A stretch of DNA of 64,000 nucleotides, from the NCBI RefSeq assembly GCF_005222815.1, contig NZ_STGB01000001.1, forward strand, positions 620,001 to 684,000. Reading direction: 5' to 3'. Positions 1 through 8,941 of the stretch are shown piece after piece. Position 1 is the stretch's first letter, and each line of letters starts with the position of its first letter. The notes below the pieces were generated by a model that did not search any database, was not told where the DNA came from, and saw nothing but the letters and a program-made list of their open reading frames with translations. Source of the DNA: Roseomonas sp. AR75. GTDB lineage: Bacteria; Pseudomonadota; Alphaproteobacteria; Acetobacterales; Acetobacteraceae. A program made the position numbers and the translations under genes.

Positions 1-2328
1 ATCATGTCCAAGATGGGCATCGGCGTGCTGTCCTCCTATCGCGGCGGGATGAATTTCGAGGCCATCGGCCTCTCCCGCGCGCTGGTGGCGGAGTTCTTCC
101 CGGGCGTCGCCAGCCGCATCTCCGGCATCGGCCTGTCCGGCATCGCGCGGCGCGTGCTGGCGCTGCATGGCAAGGCGTGGGACGCGGATGCGGTGACGCT
201 GCCGGTCGGCGGCCTCTACAAGTTGCGCCGCCGCGGCGAGAACCACGCCTTCGACGGCAGCCTGATCCACACGCTGCAGAAGGCGGTGGATACCGACAGC
301 TACCAGACCTTCAAGCGCTACTCCGAGGGCGTGCGCAAGCTGCCGCCGGTCGCGTTGCGCGACCTGCTGGATTTCCGCACCGAAGGCCGCACGCGCGTGG
401 CGCTGGAGGAGGTCGAGAGCATCACGGAGATCCGCAAGCGCCTGGTGGCGCCCGGCATCTCCCTCGGCGCGCTCTCGCCGGAGGCGCATGAGACGCTCTC
501 CATCGCGATGAACCGCATCGGCGCGAAGTCGGATTCCGGCGAGGGCGGCGAGGATCCGCAGCGCGCGCGTCCCCGGTCCAACGGCGACAACGCCAATTCC
601 GCCATCAAGCAGATCGCCAGCGGGCGCTTCGGCGTGACGGCGGAATACCTCAACAACTGCCGCGAGATCGAGATCAAGGTCGCGCAGGGCGCCAAGCCCG
701 GCGAGGGCGGCCAGCTGCCGGGCTTCAAGGTGACGGAGCTGATCGCGAAGCTGCGCCACTCCACGCCCGGCGTGATGCTGATCTCGCCGCCGCCGCACCA
801 CGACATCTACTCGATCGAGGATCTGGCGCAGCTCATCTACGACCTGAAGCAGATCAACCCGGATGCGACGGTCTGCGTGAAGCTGGTGGCGCGATCGGGG
901 ATCGGCACAATCGCCGCCGGCGTGGCCAAGGCGAAGGCGGATGCGATCCTGGTCTCCGGCCATTCCGGCGGCACGGGTGCGTCGCCGCAATCCTCGATCA
1001 AGTATGCCGGCCTGCCCTGGGAGATGGGCCTGAGCGAGACGCACCAGGTGCTGCAGCTCAACCGGCTGCGGCACCGCGTGAAGCTGCGCACCGATGGCGG
1101 CATCAAGACCGGCCGTGACGTGGTGATCGCGGCCATGCTCGGCGCCGAGGAATTCGGCATCGGGACCGCGTCGCTCGTCGCCATGGGCTGCATCATGGTG
1201 CGGCAGTGCCACTCCAACACCTGCCCGGTCGGTGTCTGCACGCAGGATGACGAGCTGCGCAAGAAGTTCGCCGGCAGCCCGGAGAAGGTGATCAACCTGT
1301 TCTCCTTCGTCGCGGAGGAGGTGCGGGAGATCCTGGCAGAACTCGGCTTCCGCAAGCTGACGGACGTGATCGGCCGCACCGACCTGCTGCGCCAGGTCTC
1401 CCGCGGCTCGGAGGACCTCGACGACCTCGACCTCAACCCGCTGCTGGTGAAGGCCGATGCCGGGCCCTTCGCCTCCTACTGCACCATCGAGGGCCGCAAC
1501 GAGGTGCCGGAGACGCTGGATGCGGAGATGATCCGCGACGCGGAGGCGCTGTTCCGCCACGGCGAGAAGATGCAGCTCGCCTACAACATCCGGAACACGC
1601 ATCGCGCCATCGGCACGAAGATCTCCTCGCGCATCGTGCGCAAGTTCGGGATGAACGGGCTGCAGCGCGGGCATCTGACCGTGCGGTTGCGCGGCTCCGC
1701 CGGGCAGTCGCTCGGCGCCTTCGCGGTGCGCGGCCTGAAGCTGGAGGTGTTCGGCGACGCGAACGACTATGTGGGCAAGGGGCTCTCGGGCGGCACCATC
1801 GTGGTCCGGCCGGCGCCGTCCTCGAAGCTGGTCTGGAACGAGAACACCATCATCGGCAACACCGTGCTCTACGGCGCCACGGGTGGCGCGCTCTTCGCCG
1901 CCGGGCAGGCGGGCGAGCGCTTCGCGGTGCGCAACTCCGGCGCGCTGGCCGTGGTGGAAGGCTGCGGCGCGAATGGCTGCGAATACATGACCGGCGGCTG
2001 CGCGGTGATCCTCGGCCCGGTCGGCGACAATTTCGGCGCCGGCTTCACCGGCGGCATGGCCTTCGTGCATGACGCCGATGGCAGCTTCGAGCAGCGCATC
2101 AACCCGGAGACGCTGCTGTGGCGGCGCCTCGGCGGCAGCGCCCACTGGGAGGAGGTGCTGCGCGACCACATCGCCCGCCATGTGCGCGAGACCGGCAGCC
2201 CCTTCGCCGCAAGGTTGCTGAACAACTGGGCGGTGGAGCGCGCGCATGTCTGGCACGTCGTGCCGAAGGACTATGCGCGCTACCTGCCGAAGCCGATGGA
2301 GGATGCGCCCGCGGTCGCGGCGGAGTGA
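1..2328 (+). CDS. gltB: Glutamate synthase large subunit, C-terminal part (5' truncated by window edge)
   Basis: This is the 3' part of the large (alpha) subunit of NADPH-dependent glutamate synthase, which converts 2-oxoglutarate and glutamine to two glutamates. The frame is open from base 1, so the amidotransferase domain and much of the central domain lie outside the window. The FMN-binding synthase barrel is visible (GHSGGTGASP and LRTDGGIKTGRD, about nt 955-1110). The cysteine cluster for the 3Fe-4S centre, C-x5-C-x4-C, is encoded at nt 1189-1225. The Gly-rich GXGXG beta-helix domain, with repeats such as GLSGGTIVV and GATGGALFAAG, follows to about nt 2100. The small subunit gene gltD does not follow; the next gene is a glutathione transferase. 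Identity is certain for the visible part. Confidence 0.97.
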   Translation: MMSKMGIGVLSSYRGGMNFEAIGLSRALVAEFFPGVASRISGIGLSGIARRVLALHGKAWDADAVTLPVGGLYKLRRRGENHAFDGSLIHTLQKAVDTDSYQTFKRYSEGVRKLPPVALRDLLDFRTEGRTRVALEEVESITEIRKRLVAPGISLGALSPEAHETLSIAMNRIGAKSDSGEGGEDPQRARPRSNGDNANSAIKQIASGRFGVTAEYLNNCREIEIKVAQGAKPGEGGQLPGFKVTELIAKLRHSTPGVMLISPPPHHDIYSIEDLAQLIYDLKQINPDATVCVKLVARSGIGTIAAGVAKAKADAILVSGHSGGTGASPQSSIKYAGLPWEMGLSETHQVLQLNRLRHRVKLRTDGGIKTGRDVVIAAMLGAEEFGIGTASLVAMGCIMVRQCHSNTCPVGVCTQDDELRKKFAGSPEKVINLFSFVAEEVREILAELGFRKLTDVIGRTDLLRQVSRGSEDLDDLDLNPLLVKADAGPFASYCTIEGRNEVPETLDAEMIRDAEALFRHGEKMQLAYNIRNTHRAIGTKISSRIVRKFGMNGLQRGHLTVRLRGSAGQSLGAFAVRGLKLEVFGDANDYVGKGLSGGTIVVRPAPSSKLVWNENTIIGNTVLYGATGGALFAAGQAGERFAVRNSGALAVVEGCGANGCEYMTGGCAVILGPVGDNFGAGFTGGMAFVHDADGSFEQRINPETLLWRRLGGSAHWEEVLRDHIARHVRETGSPFAARLLNNWAVERAHVWHVVPKDYARYLPKPMEDAPAVAAE

Positions 2329-2375
2329 CCCGATCCGGTTGCCGCCCCGTTGGCCGCGCTGGCGGCGCGTGCCAT

Positions 2376-2426
2376 TAGAGCGGATCGCGGACGGCTGGAG
2401 TCAGCCGGGGGCGTGAATCTGCTCTA
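2376..2426. repeat. Intergenic nested dyad element 1 (TAGAGC...GCTCTA)
   Basis: The gap after gltB contains an outer inverted repeat, TAGAGCGGAT at 2376-2385 against ATCTGCTCTA at 2417-2426 (9 of 10 paired). It encloses a perfect 6-bp hairpin, CGGCTG (2392-2397) and CAGCCG (2402-2407) with loop GAGT. The nested symmetry resembles the short intergenic palindromes common in alphaproteobacterial genomes. It could also act as a transcription terminator for gltB, but no T-run follows. Confidence 0.5.
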
Positions 2427-2437
2427 CCAACACGCGG

Positions 2438-2481
2438 CTAGAGTCGTTGACGCGAGCACGGGCGAGCGAAAACGGCTCTAG
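2438..2481. repeat. Intergenic dyad element 2 (CTAGAGTCGTT...AACGGCTCTAG)
   Basis: A second inverted repeat lies 12 bases after the first. CTAGAGTCGTT (2438-2448) pairs with AACGGCTCTAG (2471-2481) in 10 of 11 positions, the exception being a possible G-U pair. The spacer holds a direct repeat, GCGAGC-ACGG-GCGAGC. It shares the TAGAG/CTCTA ends with the preceding element, so the two are probably copies of one repeat family. Confidence 0.45.
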
Positions 2482-2507
2482 GGGGCGACCGGAGTCCTGC
2501 GAGGCCG

Positions 2508-3176
2508 ATGCGGATCCTCTATCACCTTCCTCTTTCCCCCTTCTCCCGCAAGGTCCGCCTTGCGATGGCCGAGAAGCGGATACCCTTCGATCTGCGGATC
2601 GAGCGGGTATGGGAGAGGCGGGAGGAGTTCCTCGCGCTCAATCCCGCCTGCACCGTGCCGGTGCTGCAGGATGCGAACGGCATGGTGCTCGCCGATTCCA
2701 GCGCGATCTGCGAATACCTGGACGAGGCCTATCCCGACCTGCCGCTGCTCGGCCGCACGCTGGCCGAGCGGGCGGAGGTGCGGCGCCTCGTCGCCTGGTT
2801 CGATCAGAAATTCCATTCGGAGGTCACGCGCAACCTGCTGCATGAGCGGCAGATGAAGCGCCTGCTGGGCCGGGGAAACCCGGATGCCGGCGCGATCCGC
2901 GCCGGCTACGCCAACCTCAAGCCGCATATGGACTACATCGGCTGGCTTGCGGAGACGCGCGCCTGGCTCGGCGGCAGCAGCTTCAGCCTGGCCGACATCG
3001 CGGCGGCCGCGCAGCTTTCCGCCCTCGACTACATCGGCGACGTGGACTGGTCGCTGAGCGACGGCGCGAAGGACTGGTACGCGCGCATCAAGTCCCGCCC
3101 GGCCTTCCGCGCCATCCTGGCGGATCGTCTTCCTGACCTCGCGCCGCCCGCGCATTACGACGACCTGGATTTCTGA
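2508..3176 (+). CDS. Glutathione S-transferase family protein
   Basis: This 222-residue soluble protein has the two-domain GST layout. The N-terminal thioredoxin fold (residues 1-80) has LPLSPFSRKVR near the start, with Ser as the likely glutathione-activating residue. It also has the cis-Pro motif TVPVL near residue 50 and the glutathione gamma-glutamyl contact ADSSAICEYL near residue 65. The helical C-terminal domain carries the N-capping box SLADIAAAA near residue 160. The substrate cannot be told from sequence; detoxification or a dehalogenase/isomerase role are both possible. The gene stands alone after the dyad repeats. Confidence 0.92.
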   Translation: MRILYHLPLSPFSRKVRLAMAEKRIPFDLRIERVWERREEFLALNPACTVPVLQDANGMVLADSSAICEYLDEAYPDLPLLGRTLAERAEVRRLVAWFDQKFHSEVTRNLLHERQMKRLLGRGNPDAGAIRAGYANLKPHMDYIGWLAETRAWLGGSSFSLADIAAAAQLSALDYIGDVDWSLSDGAKDWYARIKSRPAFRAILADRLPDLAPPAHYDDLDF

Positions 3177-3232
3177 CCGGCAACCCGGCGGCTGAGAGGA
3201 CGTTCCGGCCCTGAACAGCCGGAGTGTCCGAG

Positions 3233-3562
3233 GTGAAGCCTGCGCCCTATCTGCTCGCCGCCCTTTTCGTCCTGCCGGTTTGCGCCGCCGCGCAGCAGGT
3301 GACGCCGCCGCAGGCCGGCGGGCCGCAGCCGGGGCAGGTCGAGGAGGTCGGCCGCGATGCCGGCCCCGCGCAGCAGCCGCCCCGCACCGATGGGCCGCAG
3401 GCGGTGAATCGCGGCACGGACGGCTCGGCGGTCGGGCTGCAGGCGCCTGCGGCGACCGGCACGACGCCGCAGGGCTTCCTGCACGATTCGACCGCCGGGG
3501 CGCGCGACCCCTCGCGTCCCATCGGTGGCGCGCCGCCGATGAGCAACCCGCCGCGCCGCTGA
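3233..3562 (+). CDS. Small secreted Pro/Gln-rich hypothetical protein
   Basis: A short protein of about 109 residues that I do not recognise. It begins with a signal peptide (VKPAPYLLAALFVLPVCAAA, cleavage probably after AAA). The rest is low-complexity and Pro-, Gly- and Gln-rich, with no predicted fold and no cysteine, ending in SNPPRR. I chose GTG at 3233 because GGAG at 3221-3224 sits 8 bases upstream; a GTG at 3224 would add three residues and lose that ribosome site. It is probably periplasmic. The signal peptide is what argues that this is a real gene rather than a chance frame. Confidence 0.6.
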   Translation: MKPAPYLLAALFVLPVCAAAQQVTPPQAGGPQPGQVEEVGRDAGPAQQPPRTDGPQAVNRGTDGSAVGLQAPAATGTTPQGFLHDSTAGARDPSRPIGGAPPMSNPPRR

Positions 3563-3599
3563 TCGCACCGCCCCGGCTGCCGGATCGGCCTTTGCGGTG

Positions 3600-4466
3600 T
3601 CACCGGCGGGGCGGGCCGGCCTCGTTGAGGGCAAGGTTCTGGGCGGCGAGGTCCGCGGCGGCGCTGCCGGGGGCCACCGCCATCGCGCGCTCCCAGTCCG
3701 CGCGGGCGCCCTCGGCATCGCCGGAGAGCTGTCGCAGGATACCGCGTTCGAGCAGGCCCTCCGCATTGTCGGGCTCGATCGCCAGCGCGCGCTCCACGTC
3801 GCGGCGCGCGACATCCGCACGGTCGAGCTGGCGCAGCGCGGCGGCGCGGAAAACCAGCGCCTCCGCACGGTCGGGATCGACCGAAAGGACGCGGTCGAGA
3901 TCCGCCAGCGACTCCCGGAAGCGGCCGAGCGTGCCGAGCGCGACGGCACGGTCCACCAGCAGGTCCAGGTCCTCCGGCGTCAGCGTCAGTGCGAGGGTGG
4001 TGGCGCCATAGGCACGGTTCGCGTCGCCCGCGATCATCCAGGCCTGCGCTGCCTGGGCGAACAGCGCCGCACGTTCGGGCCTCGGCGCAACGGACCGTGC
4101 GGCCACCGCTTCCAGGCGGGTCGCCGCCTGGACGGCGTCGCCGAGCGCGAGCAGCGCCAGCGCCTCGCATTGTTCGGCGCCTTCGCCACCCTGCGCGCCG
4201 CGCCAGGTCGCGGCGAAGCTGCGCGCCGCCTCGGGGTCCTCGCGCAGCAGCCCGCGGCAGCGCTCGGCTTCCGGCGTGTCGGCCAGCCGGGGCAGGGGGG
4301 CGGGCGCCGGCACGGGCAGCTGTGGCATGGCGGCTTCCGGTGGCGGCGGCAGCGCAGACGGGGCACGCAGCAGCGTGGCGCCTGCCACCGCGGCCAGCGC
4401 GGCCGCGGCGAAGGCGCCCAGCAACAGGATCCGGACCCGGGACGGCATCGGCGCGACCTTATCCAT
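3600..4466 (-). CDS. Membrane-anchored tetratricopeptide repeat protein
   Basis: A 288-residue protein with one N-terminal membrane segment (about residues 10-33, Ala/Leu-rich), a Pro-rich linker, and a helical periplasmic part. The last 120 residues contain about three TPR units with the usual small/large residue pattern and DP/EP turns (ALTLTPEDLD, VLSVDPDRAEA, ALAIEPDNAEG). TPR proteins of this layout serve as scaffolds in envelope assembly; no specific partner can be named. It is divergent from the reductase gene at 4532, with 65 bases between the two starts. Confidence 0.8.
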   Translation of the reverse strand: MDKVAPMPSRVRILLLGAFAAAALAAVAGATLLRAPSALPPPPEAAMPQLPVPAPAPLPRLADTPEAERCRGLLREDPEAARSFAATWRGAQGGEGAEQCEALALLALGDAVQAATRLEAVAARSVAPRPERAALFAQAAQAWMIAGDANRAYGATTLALTLTPEDLDLLVDRAVALGTLGRFRESLADLDRVLSVDPDRAEALVFRAAALRQLDRADVARRDVERALAIEPDNAEGLLERGILRQLSGDAEGARADWERAMAVAPGSAAADLAAQNLALNEAGPPRR

Positions 4467-4531
4467 CGGGCCCGTCCGGTGCCAGAGCGACGCGCCATGC
4501 TGACCCCTTCACGAGAGGCGGCGCGTCGGCC

Positions 4532-5398
4532 ATGTCAGGGGCCATGCAGCAACGGATGGTCGTGGCCGGGATCGGCTATGCGGGGGCGGCGATCGCGGCG
4601 GAGGCGGTGGCGCACGGCTTCGCGGTGACCGGCACGGCGCGGGATCCCGCCGCGGCGCGGCCGCCTGCCGGCGTCACGGTGGTGGGCTTCGCCGAGGCGG
4701 AGCCCGCCTTGCATGCTGCGACGCATCTGGTGATCACGGCGGCGCCCGCCGAGTCGGGCGATCCGGTGCTGGCGGCGCATCGCGACGCCATCGCCGCCGC
4801 GCCCGGCCTGCGCTGGATCGGCTATCTCTCGACCACCGGGGTCTATGGCGACCGAGGCGGCGGCTGGGTGGAGGAGACGACGGCGCCGGCGCCTGGCCAG
4901 GCGCGCTCCGTCGCCAGGCTGCGCGCGGAGGTGGCATGGCGCGACGTCGCCGCACTGCGTGGCGCAGCGCTCGACCTGTTCAGGGTGGGCGGCATCTACG
5001 GTCCGGGGCGCAGCGCGCTGGAGGAGGTGCGCGCAGGCCGCGCACGTCGCGTTTTGAAGCCGGGCCATGCCTTCAGCCGCATCCATCGCGACGACATCGC
5101 CCTGGCGGTGGTCGCCGCCGCGCTGCGGCCGGACGGCGTGCGGGTGCTGCACCTCGTGGACGACGAAACGGCACCGAGCGCCGATGTCACGGCCGAGGCG
5201 GCGCGCCTGCTGGGCGTGGAGCCGCCGCCGGCGATTCCCTTCGAGGCTGCGCGCGTCGCCATGTCGCCGATGGCGCTGTCCTTCTGGGCGGAGAACCGAC
5301 GCGTCGCAAATGTGCGCACGAAGCAGGCGCTGGGCATTGCCTGGCGCCACCCGACCTATCGCGAGGGGCTGCGCGCCATCCTCGCCGCTCAGGGCTGA
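4532..5398 (+). CDS. NAD(P)-dependent sugar-epimerase-like oxidoreductase (YeeZ type)
   Basis: A 288-residue Rossmann protein of the extended SDR superfamily. The dinucleotide-binding loop AGIGYAG lies near residues 12-18, followed by the second strand VTGTAR. The segment YLSTTGVYGDRGG near residue 100 is typical of YeeZ-like proteins, which have STSVYG in place of a standard YxxxK catalytic pair. FRVGGIYGPGRS and FSRIHRDDIA are conserved in the same group. The start is ATG 4532; ATG 4544 is also possible. The gene's last 10 bases overlap the convergent hydrolase gene. The physiological substrate is unknown. Confidence 0.8.
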   Translation: MSGAMQQRMVVAGIGYAGAAIAAEAVAHGFAVTGTARDPAAARPPAGVTVVGFAEAEPALHAATHLVITAAPAESGDPVLAAHRDAIAAAPGLRWIGYLSTTGVYGDRGGGWVEETTAPAPGQARSVARLRAEVAWRDVAALRGAALDLFRVGGIYGPGRSALEEVRAGRARRVLKPGHAFSRIHRDDIALAVVAAALRPDGVRVLHLVDDETAPSADVTAEAARLLGVEPPPAIPFEAARVAMSPMALSFWAENRRVANVRTKQALGIAWRHPTYREGLRAILAAQG

Positions 5399-6129
5399 AC
5401 CGGCAGCCCATCCAGCGTTTCGGCCAGCAGCCGGAGGTCCTCGGGCCGGGACAGGCGGTGGTCGCCATCCTTGATCAGGTGCAGGCGCACGTCTTCCGAA
5501 TCGAGCGCGTCCACAAGCCGCAGCGCGTGCTGCCAGGGCACGTCGGGGTCGCGCATGCCCTGCAGGATGCGGACCGGGCAGGCGAGGGGGATGCGCGCGT
5601 CCAGAACGCGGTGCTGCCTTCCGTCCTCGATCAGGGCGCGGGTGATCGGCGTCGGCTCGCCATACTGGCTGGGCAGGTGCAGCACGCCGCGCTCGATGAC
5701 CTCGTCGCGCTGCGCATCGGTGAAGCCCGGCCACATCAACTCCGAGGTGAAGTCGGGCGCGGGTGCGATGCCGATGATCCCGGCGATGCGCTCCGCCCGC
5801 GCGCGGGCCAGCAGCAGCGCGATCCAGCCACCCATGGACGAGCCGACGAGGATCTGCGGGCCTTCCGTGCAGGCGTCGAACACGGCGATAGCGTCGGCGG
5901 CCCATTGCCCGATGGTGCCGTCCTCGAAGCGGCCGTCGCTTGTGCCATGCCCGGAATAGTCGAGGCGCAGCAGGGCGCGGCCGCTTGCGGCGCAGTGCTC
6001 GCGCAGCGCGATCGCCTTGGAGCCCTGCATGTCGCTGCGGAAGCCCGGCAGGAAGACGACGCCGGGGCCGCTGCCGCGGAGCTTCGCATAGGCGAGGCGG
6101 CTTTCGACGCGGCCGGTCTCCTCAGTCAC
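5389..6129 (-). CDS. Alpha/beta hydrolase
   Basis: A serine hydrolase of about 246 residues. The nucleophile elbow is GSSMGG (G-x-S-x-G). The acid is probably the Asp in GMRDPDVP, and the base is the His in KDGDHRLS near the C-terminus. I chose GTG 6129 because it overlaps the stop of the upstream FAH-family gene as GTGA, the usual sign of translational coupling; an ATG at 6195 would overlap that gene by 70 bases. The coupled arrangement suggests the two enzymes act on related compounds, for example an ester or lactone of a keto acid, but the substrate is inference. Confidence 0.85.
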   Translation of the reverse strand: MTEETGRVESRLAYAKLRGSGPGVVFLPGFRSDMQGSKAIALREHCAASGRALLRLDYSGHGTSDGRFEDGTIGQWAADAIAVFDACTEGPQILVGSSMGGWIALLLARARAERIAGIIGIAPAPDFTSELMWPGFTDAQRDEVIERGVLHLPSQYGEPTPITRALIEDGRQHRVLDARIPLACPVRILQGMRDPDVPWQHALRLVDALDSEDVRLHLIKDGDHRLSRPEDLRLLAETLDGLPVQP

Positions 6130-7298
6130 CGCGGCAGGCCGCGGCGGGAGAGGTTCGCCATCAGCGATCCGATGCCGAAGGTCCAGGGTGGGCACTCATC
6201 CGTGCGGTCCACCTCATTCACCAGCGCGCCGAGCCGCGCGCTCGCCACCCGCACCACGTCGCCTTCCCTGTGGGTGAAGCCCATGCCGGGCGCGCCGCGA
6301 TCCTTCACTGGGGAGAAGGGCGTACCCAGGAACAGCACGGCGCCGTCGGGATACTGGTGGTGCGCGCCGATCATCTGGCCCACCACCTCGGCCGGATCGC
6401 GCGCGATGGCGCCGACCATGCCGCGCTCATCCAGGCTGAATCCGTCGCGGCCGGTGATGGTGACGCGCAGCTCCGCCCGGCGCACATCCTCCAGCGTGAA
6501 GGCGGCGTCGAACAGCCGGATCATCGGGCCCAGCGCGCAGGACGCGTTGTTGTCCTTCGCGCGTCCCAGCAGCAGCGCGCTGCGGCCTTCCACGTCGCGC
6601 AGGTTCACGTCGTTGCCGAGCGTGGCGCCGACGATCCTGCCCTTCGCATTCACCACCATCACCGCCTCGGGCTCCGGATTGGACCAGGAGCTCATCGGAT
6701 GCACGCCGACCTTGGCGCCGATGCCGACGGCGGAGAGCACGGGCGACTTGGTGAAGATCTCGGCATCCGGGCCGATGCCGACTTCCAGGTATTGGCTCCA
6801 CCAGCCCTTGGCGACCAGCGCCTCCTTCACCTTCGCGGCCTCGGCGCTGCCGGGGACGAGGCTGGCGAGGTCGTCGCCGATGATGCCGCGCACTTCCGCG
6901 CGCACCGCCTCGGCCTGGGTCGCGTCGCCGCGGCAGCGTTCCTCGATCACGCGCTCGAGCATGGAGCGCACATAGGTGACGCCCGCGGCCTTGATCACCT
7001 GAAGGTCCACCGGGGCCAGCAGCCAGGGTTTCTCGGCGTTGCGCGCGGCGTGATGGGCATTGGCCAGCGCCGCGGGAAGGTCGAGCGCCGAGGGCACACC
7101 CTCGCGGCGGATGGCGCCGAGCGGGTCCTCGCTGTTCAGCCAAGCGCTGCAGGTGCCGAAGGCCGGCGTCATGTCGAAGCCGGCGCCGCCGAGCAGCGCG
7201 AAGACCGAAGGGCCGTCCGGCGTCATCACGCGCAGCGCGAAGCTGCCTTCGCGCCAATCCTGCGGCAGCGCATCGGCCGACCATGCGGCATCGCTCAT
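6126..7298 (-). CDS. Fumarylacetoacetate hydrolase (FAH) family protein
   Basis: A 390-residue member of the FAH superfamily, longer than plain FAHD1-type enzymes. It resembles the group containing 2-keto-3-deoxy sugar-acid dehydratases and related hydrolases. Metal-binding positions of the fold are visible: the E-x-E pair in NPEPEAVM and the Asp in GNDVNLRDVEG. The preceding block YLEVGIGPDAEIFTKSP is typical of this branch. Possible reactions are dehydration of a 2-keto-3-deoxy acid or C-C hydrolysis of an acylpyruvate; sequence alone does not decide. The upstream gap (7299-7539) separates it from a divergent TPR gene. Confidence 0.85.
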   Translation of the reverse strand: MSDAAWSADALPQDWREGSFALRVMTPDGPSVFALLGGAGFDMTPAFGTCSAWLNSEDPLGAIRREGVPSALDLPAALANAHHAARNAEKPWLLAPVDLQVIKAAGVTYVRSMLERVIEERCRGDATQAEAVRAEVRGIIGDDLASLVPGSAEAAKVKEALVAKGWWSQYLEVGIGPDAEIFTKSPVLSAVGIGAKVGVHPMSSWSNPEPEAVMVVNAKGRIVGATLGNDVNLRDVEGRSALLLGRAKDNNASCALGPMIRLFDAAFTLEDVRRAELRVTITGRDGFSLDERGMVGAIARDPAEVVGQMIGAHHQYPDGAVLFLGTPFSPVKDRGAPGMGFTHREGDVVRVASARLGALVNEVDRTDECPPWTFGIGSLMANLSRRGLPR

Positions 7299-7388
7299 CG
7301 TCGCGTTCCTCCCCTGTCCGTCGCCAAGCCTAGCGGCATGGCGCGTGCGTGGAAGGGGGGCGGCCGATCACGAGGCAGGCCGTGTCAC

Positions 7389-7427
7389 GCACGACATCCG
7401 CGTGAAACCTCTTTCGGAGTGTCGTGC
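7389..7427. other. Intergenic stem-loop in the 241-base divergent gap
   Basis: GCACGACA (7389-7396) is a perfect inverted repeat of TGTCGTGC (7420-7427). The stem continues with TCCG (7397-7400) against CGGA (7415-7418) after one bulged G, leaving a 14-base loop. It lies between the FAH-family gene and the TPR gene, about 113 bases before the TPR start, without a T-run. It could be an operator for the two divergent genes or a leader structure of the TPR transcript. Confidence 0.4.
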
Positions 7428-7539
7428 AATCGAACGGAAACGCGGGCGGCCTAGCACGCCATCCATGCGGAGCCGGGGATGCCGGGACGCAAGGGTTGAA
7501 CTGCCACACGACAACGCACCGGGACAAGGGAGATAGGCC

Positions 7540-8883
7540 ATGCTGCGCACCGATCTTTACGGAAACAAGCTTTCCACCACCAACAGCACCGCCATCGCCA
7601 GGCTCGACGAGGCGACGGAACTGCTTCTCGGCTTCCGCGCCGATCCGCTCGCCGCGGTGGATGCGGCCATCGCCGAGCAGCCGGACTTTGCCATGGCGCA
7701 TGCCTTCCGCGCGGGGCTGATGGCGATGGGCATGGAGGAAGGCGGCGTCGCGGAGGCCGAGGCGAGCATCGCCGCGGCCTGGGACATCCCGCGCATGACG
7801 GATCGCGAACGCGCGCATCTCGTTGCCGCCCAGGCCTGGGCCGAAGGCGACTTCGCGACCGCCCATCGGCGCTATGGCGCGATCGCGGCGGAGCATCCGC
7901 GCGACCTCTTCGCGCAGCAGGTGACGCACGCCTTCGACTTCTTCCTGGGCGATGCCGCCGCGCTGCGCGACCGCCCGATGGCCGCGATGCGCGACTGGCG
8001 CGAGGGCGAGGCGGGTTTCTCCTGGCTGCTGGGCATGCAGGCCTTCGGGCTGGAGGAGAATGGCGAATACGGCGCGGCGGAGCAGTCCGGGCGCATGGCG
8101 CTCGCCTTGCAGCCGGCCGATGCCTGGGCCGTGCACGCGGTGGCGCATGTGATGGAGATGCAGGGCCGCGACCAGGAAGGGGCCGCCTTCCTGGCGCGAC
8201 GGGAGCAGGACTGGGCGCCGGCCGCGATCCTGGCGGTGCACAACTGGTGGCACCTCGCGCTGTTCCACCTGGAGCGCGGCGACTTCGCGCGCGTCCTCGG
8301 CATCTATGACCGCGCCGTGGCGGCGGGCGTCGCGCGAGGCGAAGCGCAGCCTGCGATCGAGATGGTGGATTGCTCCGCCATGCTGTGGCGCCTGCTGTTG
8401 CGCGGCGCCGATACAGGAAGGCGCTTCGCGCAGCTTTCCGCCGCGTGGCAGAAGGCGGGCGGCGAGGGCTTCTATGCCTTCAACGATCTGCATGCGGTGA
8501 TGGCGCATCTCGGTGCCGGACGTGACGATGCGGCGGCGCAAGTGCTGGGCGCGATGCGCCGGGCGGCGGCGGGGCAGGGGACCAATGCCAGGCTGACGCG
8601 CCAGGTCGGCCTTCCGCTTGCCGAGGGGTTCCTCGCCTTTGCCCGCGGCGACTACGCGAAGGCGGCGGAGCTGATCGCGCCGGTGCGGCCGCGGGCGCGG
8701 GCCTTCGGCGGTTCCGACGCGCAGCGGGACGTGCTGAGCCTGACCCTGCTGGAAGCGGCGCTGCGCGGGAAGAACCTCGGCATGGCGCAGGTGCTGGCGG
8801 GCGAACGGATCGCGGCGAAGCCGGAAAGCCCGCTGGCGCAGGATCTCTGGGTGCGCGCGGGCGGGCCGCGCCTCGCCGCGTAG
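7540..8883 (+). CDS. Tetratricopeptide repeat protein, TTC38-like
   Basis: A 447-residue soluble protein resembling the TTC38 family. It has helical repeats throughout, with the characteristic YGNKLSTTNSTAIARLDEA start and the conserved central blocks HAVAHVMEMQGR and HNWWHLALFHLERGD. No signal peptide or membrane segment is seen. The biochemical role of bacterial TTC38-like proteins is not established. The start is ATG 7540, preceded by GGGAGA (7528-7533). It is monocistronic as far as can be seen. Confidence 0.85.
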   Translation: MLRTDLYGNKLSTTNSTAIARLDEATELLLGFRADPLAAVDAAIAEQPDFAMAHAFRAGLMAMGMEEGGVAEAEASIAAAWDIPRMTDRERAHLVAAQAWAEGDFATAHRRYGAIAAEHPRDLFAQQVTHAFDFFLGDAAALRDRPMAAMRDWREGEAGFSWLLGMQAFGLEENGEYGAAEQSGRMALALQPADAWAVHAVAHVMEMQGRDQEGAAFLARREQDWAPAAILAVHNWWHLALFHLERGDFARVLGIYDRAVAAGVARGEAQPAIEMVDCSAMLWRLLLRGADTGRRFAQLSAAWQKAGGEGFYAFNDLHAVMAHLGAGRDDAAAQVLGAMRRAAAGQGTNARLTRQVGLPLAEGFLAFARGDYAKAAELIAPVRPRARAFGGSDAQRDVLSLTLLEAALRGKNLGMAQVLAGERIAAKPESPLAQDLWVRAGGPRLAA

Positions 8884-8941
8884 GCCCGGCAGGGTGGCGG
8901 GGGGATAGGCGCGCCCTGCCGGGGACGGTAACGGGGCGGCC

